DNA of 64,000 nt from Climacteris rufus (Eukaryota; Chordata; Aves; Passeriformes; Climacteridae): the NCBI GenBank assembly GCA_013398175.1, contig VZRZ01006165.1, positions 1,346,826 through 1,410,825 of the forward strand, read 5' to 3'. Of this stretch, positions 62,018 to 64,000 are shown in pieces (position 1 is the stretch's first letter; each line of letters opens with the position of its first letter). A program made the translations under genes and the position numbers. Under the pieces are notes generated by a model, which was given only the letters and a program-made list of their open reading frames with translations, was not told the origin of the DNA and did not search any database.

Positions 62018-62854
62018 GATTTGAAAGAAGAAAAAGTTTTTATTGCCCACTCCAGGACTCTTTTCCATATTTCTAAACTATTTACCGAGGGCATTTTTAA
62101 GTGTCCTAGTCATTATTCAGAGGATTAGTCCCTGAGGCTAGAAGTCTCTCTAAGTAGTTTCCTAATGCCATTTACCCAGTGTATTCCTGTTCTACTGAAA
62201 GCAGTAGTTTTTATATCATGACGTGCCAGGTACTGGAGTTAATTGATTATGTTCTCTGTAGAGAACTTTGAAGTAAGAAACTTGATTCATCTCTGTTGAG
62301 AATGGAGAAATGGGGGAACTTACTGGCCCTATTAGTACTCTGCAGTGTATTTGTAGGATGCTTTGTGGTCTTCAGTGATAGCCCAAAAGTGCTTTTGGTT
62401 ATTGGTGTGTTTAATGATATAAGCAGGAAAGCGAGGAGAGACTTCACAGAATTATTTAATGGAATCAAATAATGGTTCTAGATGGGTATAAAAGGTTAAG
62501 TATTTTTAATCAGGCTCCTTTGTCAATGCTAAGCAAATTAAAGTCAATATTTAATATTCTCAGAGACAAATCAAGCTTTGAATAATGGTCAAACCACTCT
62601 ACAAAAATGTAACTCAATCTGAAAATGTCAAAGGGAACATTATGTCAGTTTTAGCAAAGTGTCTTGGTTCATGATGGTCATGGTTTTGTGGATTTTTTTA
62701 AAAAAGAACTTAGCCAAAAACATTGAAAACTACTTTAAAAAAACTATGAAAGTAGTAAATATATTGTAACAACCTCCTGTGTTGCAGCCTATACTGTTCA
62801 AGAAATTATCTTGTTCTGTATGTAAATATTGTAAAGAGGAATGACAAGAAAAAA
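62018..62854. other. Non-coding DNA
   Basis: AT-rich sequence. I see nothing I can name in it. Confidence 0.5.
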
Positions 62855-63015
62855 AATATCCTGAGTTGGAAGGGACCCATCAGGATAATTGAGTCCAACT
62901 CCTGGCCATGCACAGGACACCCCAAGAGTCACACCATGTGCCCAAGGTCATTATCCAAATGCTTCTTGAACTCGGACAGGCTTGGTGCTGTAATCACTTC
63001 CCTGGGAATCCTGAA
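62855..63015 (-). mobile_element. CR1 LINE 3'-end fragment
   Basis: GAGTTGGAAGGGACCCATCA, GAGTCCAACTCCTGG, CACAGGACACCCCAAGAGTC and CCAAATGCTTCTTGAACTC follow the order of a reverse-complement CR1 tail. Confidence 0.92.
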
Positions 63016-63455
63016 GAGTAAACTGCATCCAGGGAGTGGAAGAGCTTGAGGAAAACCCAAAAGAGATCAGGAAAATGTGAAGCCCTTGAGGCACAGAACA
63101 AGCAAAATGTCTTTTTCTTTCCTCCTCATGTTTTGTTGGTTTGTTGTTGCTTTTTCTGTTGCTGTTTTTGTTTGGTTGCTTGGTTGGGGCTCTTTTTTGT
63201 GGTTTTTTTGGGAGTTTTTTTCCAGTAAAAAATAAGTGAATTTTAATTTTGGAGAATATCATACTTACTAAACCAGAGGAAATTTTCTAGTATTTTAATC
63301 TTAGAGTCAAAATTTTTGGATTCATTTCAGGTTTGAAAGTATTGTTTGAGACAGAGCTGCTCAAAGGAGCAGAGAGTGAGAATCATCCTGTTTCATCATG
63401 AGATAGGAATGAGTGTGGGAGACCATCCTGTGTCCTGAGACAAAAGATCATATTT

Positions 63456-63953
63456 TTAATAATTCACTCTCTTAGTATTAACTGTTTCCAAGACAGATAA
63501 CTTTTCTGATTCTATGACTTGAATGCCAAAATCTTTGTGTACGGAAGGAAGCATCTCATATACCTTGGAAAACTGGGTAGTTAGGGAGGAACTAATCCAG
63601 AAGGCAGTACTTAACAACTTTCTTTTGGAGATGAAATGGGTGGATAAATATCTAGTCTCAATTAGTGCACCACAGTCAACTCTGAAAATGCCTAGTGGCT
63701 CATCTTCTCCTCCAGGCAACCTCAGTCTTTCACGTGCCTTGTATTGCTGTAGCTCCCAGAGGGAAGCTGCTTTGGTTACTTTGAAAGCCACATAATAGCT
63801 CAAAAGCCAGGTATTGACCCACATAGTACTGTAAATCCCTTTCCACAAAGGCCAAACTAGGTCCCTATATGTGACAGATAGGTATGATTTCATATCTGCA
63901 GATCTTTGTTGTGCATTTAATATACCCAGGAGGAAAACCCCTCTCTTCCACAT
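63456..63953 (-). other. Unassigned 165-codon open frame
   Basis: Longest gap-free, repeat-free open frame in the right third of the window. It starts MWKRGVFLLG, has a central charged segment ELQQYKARERLRLPGGEDEP, and ends VNTKRVNY. No domain, signal peptide or family was recognised. In AT-rich DNA of this size one frame of this length can arise by chance, so coding status is doubtful. Confidence 0.2.
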
Positions 63954-64000
63954 TGCCGTCTGCTACCACCCATCCTCTTATTTCATATCTGGGTCTAAAA

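Noticed and set aside
48000..64000. NMU (neuromedin U) exons expected from synteny
   Set aside because: No sequence for the FRPRN-amide C-terminus or the conserved precursor segments was found on the plus strand, so NMU is not annotated.
1..64000. CRISPR arrays, operons, tRNA or rRNA genes
   Set aside because: The tandem arrays are a minisatellite and a microsatellite, the genes are spliced vertebrate genes, and no tRNA or rRNA sequence was seen by eye.

Overview
This is nuclear DNA from a bird. It has vertebrate split genes with short exons in long AT-rich introns, CR1 LINE 3' ends (the dominant avian retroelement), solo LTRs of a bird-type endogenous retrovirus, and two runs of N that both sit inside GC-rich CpG islands. 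No prokaryotic, viral-genome or CRISPR organisation is visible. Species cannot be told from the sequence alone.

Three protein genes are recognised, all on the minus strand, in the order expected from the conserved vertebrate CEP135-EXOC1-EXOC1L block (human 4q12). (1) CEP135 is cut by the left edge. Its CpG-island promoter and non-coding first exon lie near 9.1-9.3 kb and its first three coding exons lie at 3.26-1.38 kb. (2) EXOC1 (exocyst subunit Sec3) is complete in coding sequence: 18 constitutive-type coding exons from the ATG at 35395 to the stop at 10717, giving 895 residues, plus an in-frame 21-nt candidate microexon at 31238-31258. Its promoter is a CpG island at 36.8-37.5 kb that contains a 126-base gap. 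(3) EXOC1L, a short paralogue of the EXOC1 N-terminal lipid-binding module, has its last two coding exons at 44.72-44.59 and 42.91-42.64 kb. Its first exon was not found.

Right of EXOC1L, a third CpG island (48.0-48.83 kb, with a 434-base gap) has no assigned gene. Synteny makes NMU on the plus strand a candidate, but no NMU peptide exon was found. From 49 to 64 kb there is no gene I can name. This part holds a well-spliced 25-codon candidate exon (58367-58441, plus), a broken stretch resembling a cyclic-nucleotide-binding fold (61.49-62.02 kb), a 165-codon open frame (63.46-63.95 kb, minus), a (CCTAT)n array, and CR1-type LINE pieces.

Two structures stand out among the repeats. A roughly 245-bp sequence occurs twice, 795 bp apart, directly abutting both ends of a 542-bp solo LTR (5.86-6.90 kb). 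A 12-bp minisatellite of about 18 copies lies at 8317-8531 in CEP135 intron 1. Functionally, EXOC1 tethers secretory vesicles to the plasma membrane as part of the exocyst, CEP135 builds centrioles, and EXOC1L keeps only the phosphoinositide-binding part of EXOC1.
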